DNA from: CBIFVZ01 sp966185765
GTDB lineage: Bacteria; Pseudomonadota; Gammaproteobacteria; Enterobacterales; Enterobacteriaceae
Assembly: GCA_966185765.1 (NCBI GenBank)
Contig: CBIFVZ010000087.1
Span: 1 to 14,842 of the forward strand
Length of the DNA: 14,842 nucleotides
Reading direction: 5' to 3'
Shown: piece after piece, positions 13,660 through 14,842 of the stretch
Numbering within the stretch: the first letter of the stretch is position 1
Layout: the number at the start of each line of letters is the position of its first letter
Notes under the pieces: generated by a model
Told to the model about the DNA's origin: nothing
Database searches by the model: none
The model's input: only the letters and a program-made list of their open reading frames with translations
Translations under genes and position numbers: made by a program

Positions 13660-14842
13660 TTATGCATAAACCGGGAAGCGTGCGCAGATATCCAGTACCT
13701 GCTTTTTCACGCGCTCGATAACGCTTTCATCGTTGATGCTATCGAGCACATCACACATCCAGCCTGCCAGCTGCTGTACTTCTGCTTCTTTAAAGCCACG
13801 GCGCGTCACGGCAGGCGTACCAATGCGGATACCTGAGGTAACAAACGGGCTTTTCGGATCGTTGGGTACACTGTTTTTGTTCACGGTAATGTTTGCGCGA
13901 CCCAGCGCGGCATCCGCTTCTTTACCGGTCAGATTTTTGTCTACCAGATCCAGCAGGAACAGGTGGTTATCGGTGCCACCAGAAACCACTTTATAGCCAC
14001 GGTCCAGGAACACCTGCACCATTGCTTTGGCGTTTTTCGCAACCTGCTGCTGATAGGTTTTAAACTCAGGCTCCATCGCTTCTTTAAGCGCAACAGCCTT
14101 ACCGGCAATCACGTGCATCAGCGGGCCGCCCTGTGCGCCAGGGAACACCGCAGAATTGAGTTTCTTATACAGCTCTTCGCTGCCCCCTTTGGCGAGGATA
14201 AGACCGCCGCGCGGGCCTGCCAGCGTTTTATGGGTCGTAGTGGTCACCACATGCGCGTGCGGTACCGGGTTAGGATACACACCAGCGGCAATCAGGCCCG
14301 CTACGTGCGCCATGTCAACGAACAGATAAGCGCCAATGCTGTCAGCGATTTCACGCATTTTTGCCCAGTCAACCACGCCAGAGTAGGCAGAGAAGCCGCC
14401 GATGATCATCTTCGGCTTATGAGTCTGCGCCTGCTTCTCCAGGTCCGCATAATCGATATGGCCCGTTTCATCAATACCGTAAGGAACGATGTTGTAAAGC
14501 TTACCGGAGAAATTCACTGGTGAACCGTGAGTCAGGTGGCCGCCGTGCGCGAGGTTCATCCCCAACACGGTGTCGCCCGGCTGCAGCAGTGTGGTGTAGA
14601 CCGCAAAGTTCGCCTGAGAGCCAGAGTGCGGCTGTACGTTAGCGTAGTCGGCGCCAAACAATGCTTTTGCACGATCAATCGCCAGCTGCTCAACTACATC
14701 CACATACTCACAACCGCCGTAGTAGCGCTTGCCCGGGTAACCTTCAGCATATTTGTTGGTCAGCTGAGAGCCCTGCGCCTGCATAACGCGCGGGCTGGTG
14801 TAGTTCTCGGAGGCGATCAGTTCGATGTGCTCTTCCTGACGT
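13660..14842 (-). CDS. glyA: Serine hydroxymethyltransferase GlyA, 5'-truncated by the window
   Basis: PLP enzyme that interconverts serine and tetrahydrofolate with glycine and 5,10-methylene-THF, the main source of one-carbon units. The frame runs through the right edge. The first readable residues are RQEEHIELIASENYTSPRV, which correspond to about residue 25 of the 417-residue E. coli enzyme, so about 24 N-terminal residues are outside. The ATG at 14784 is internal (MQAQG) and is not the start. Visible signatures are YAEGYPGKRYYGG, HGGHLTHG, VDMAHVAGL and the PLP-lysine motif TTTTHKTLAGPRGG (Lys229 by E. coli numbering). The C-terminus ICARFPVYA is complete and followed by an intrinsic terminator. 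The regulatory region (PurR/MetR in E. coli) lies outside the window. Confidence 0.98.
   Translation of the reverse strand, partial: RQEEHIELIASENYTSPRVMQAQGSQLTNKYAEGYPGKRYYGGCEYVDVVEQLAIDRAKALFGADYANVQPHSGSQANFAVYTTLLQPGDTVLGMNLAHGGHLTHGSPVNFSGKLYNIVPYGIDETGHIDYADLEKQAQTHKPKMIIGGFSAYSGVVDWAKMREIADSIGAYLFVDMAHVAGLIAAGVYPNPVPHAHVVTTTTHKTLAGPRGGLILAKGGSEELYKKLNSAVFPGAQGGPLMHVIAGKAVALKEAMEPEFKTYQQQVAKNAKAMVQVFLDRGYKVVSGGTDNHLFLLDLVDKNLTGKEADAALGRANITVNKNSVPNDPKSPFVTSGIRIGTPAVTRRGFKEAEVQQLAGWMCDVLDSINDESVIERVKKQVLDICARFPVYA

Noticed and set aside
13963..14523. Plus-strand open frame (186 codons) opposite glyA
   Set aside because: Antisense shadow of glyA. The translation has no recognisable family.
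1..14842. CRISPR arrays, insertion sequences, tRNA or rRNA genes, toxin-antitoxin or defence genes
   Set aside because: No regularly spaced repeats, transposase or integrase motifs, or RNA-gene signatures were seen. Apart from one hydrophobic orphan transporter region, base use looks even across the window.

Overview
The window is a chromosomal core segment from a gamma-proteobacterium of the order Enterobacterales, almost certainly family Enterobacteriaceae. Lengths and motifs of HscA, HscB, IscA, IscU, IscS, IscR, TrmJ, SuhB, CsiE, HcaT and GlyA agree, from memory, with their E. coli counterparts. The gene set between suhB and glyA differs from E. coli K-12, so this is a relative rather than E. 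coli itself. I cannot name the genus. No mobile element, CRISPR array, rRNA or tRNA was found.

Layout. Bases 1-5043 (minus strand) hold the housekeeping iron-sulfur cluster operon iscR-iscS-iscU-iscA-hscB-hscA-fdx, with fdx cut after its first 8 codons at the left edge. IscS supplies sulfur, IscU is the scaffold, IscA is an A-type carrier, HscB/HscA release the cluster, Fdx supplies electrons, and IscR senses the product and represses the operon. The operon carries a candidate IscR-repressed promoter, a hairpin plus an RyhB-complementary octamer before iscS, and a bulged hairpin before hscB. Upstream on the same strand is trmJ (tRNA Cm32/Um32 methyltransferase). It is divergent from suhB (inositol monophosphatase and Nus-complex partner), whose leader contains a boxA-like element. 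A good intrinsic terminator follows suhB.

Bases 6935-11932 are the more variable part: a minus-strand pair encoding a NicO-family metal transporter and a periplasmic DUF1007 protein (a ZevB/ZevA-like pair, overlapping by 10 bp), the divergent stationary-phase gene csiE, and then a minus-strand pair made of a periplasmic YnfC-family protein and the MFS permease gene hcaT. The csiE and hcaT stop codons overlap tail to tail. No hca catabolic genes accompany hcaT.

Bases 12147-14842 contain a plus-strand MFS transporter of unknown substrate and the minus-strand glyA gene (serine hydroxymethyltransferase), whose first 24 codons or so lie beyond the right edge. The two are convergent and separated by two strong hairpins.

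Most of the window is ordinary, well-conserved sequence. The points most worth a second look are the ZevAB-like pair, the YnfC-family protein that appears to have lost its lipobox cysteine, the suhB boxA, the two RNA hairpins inside the isc operon, and the orphan MFS transporter. I did not find a clearly new multi-gene system.
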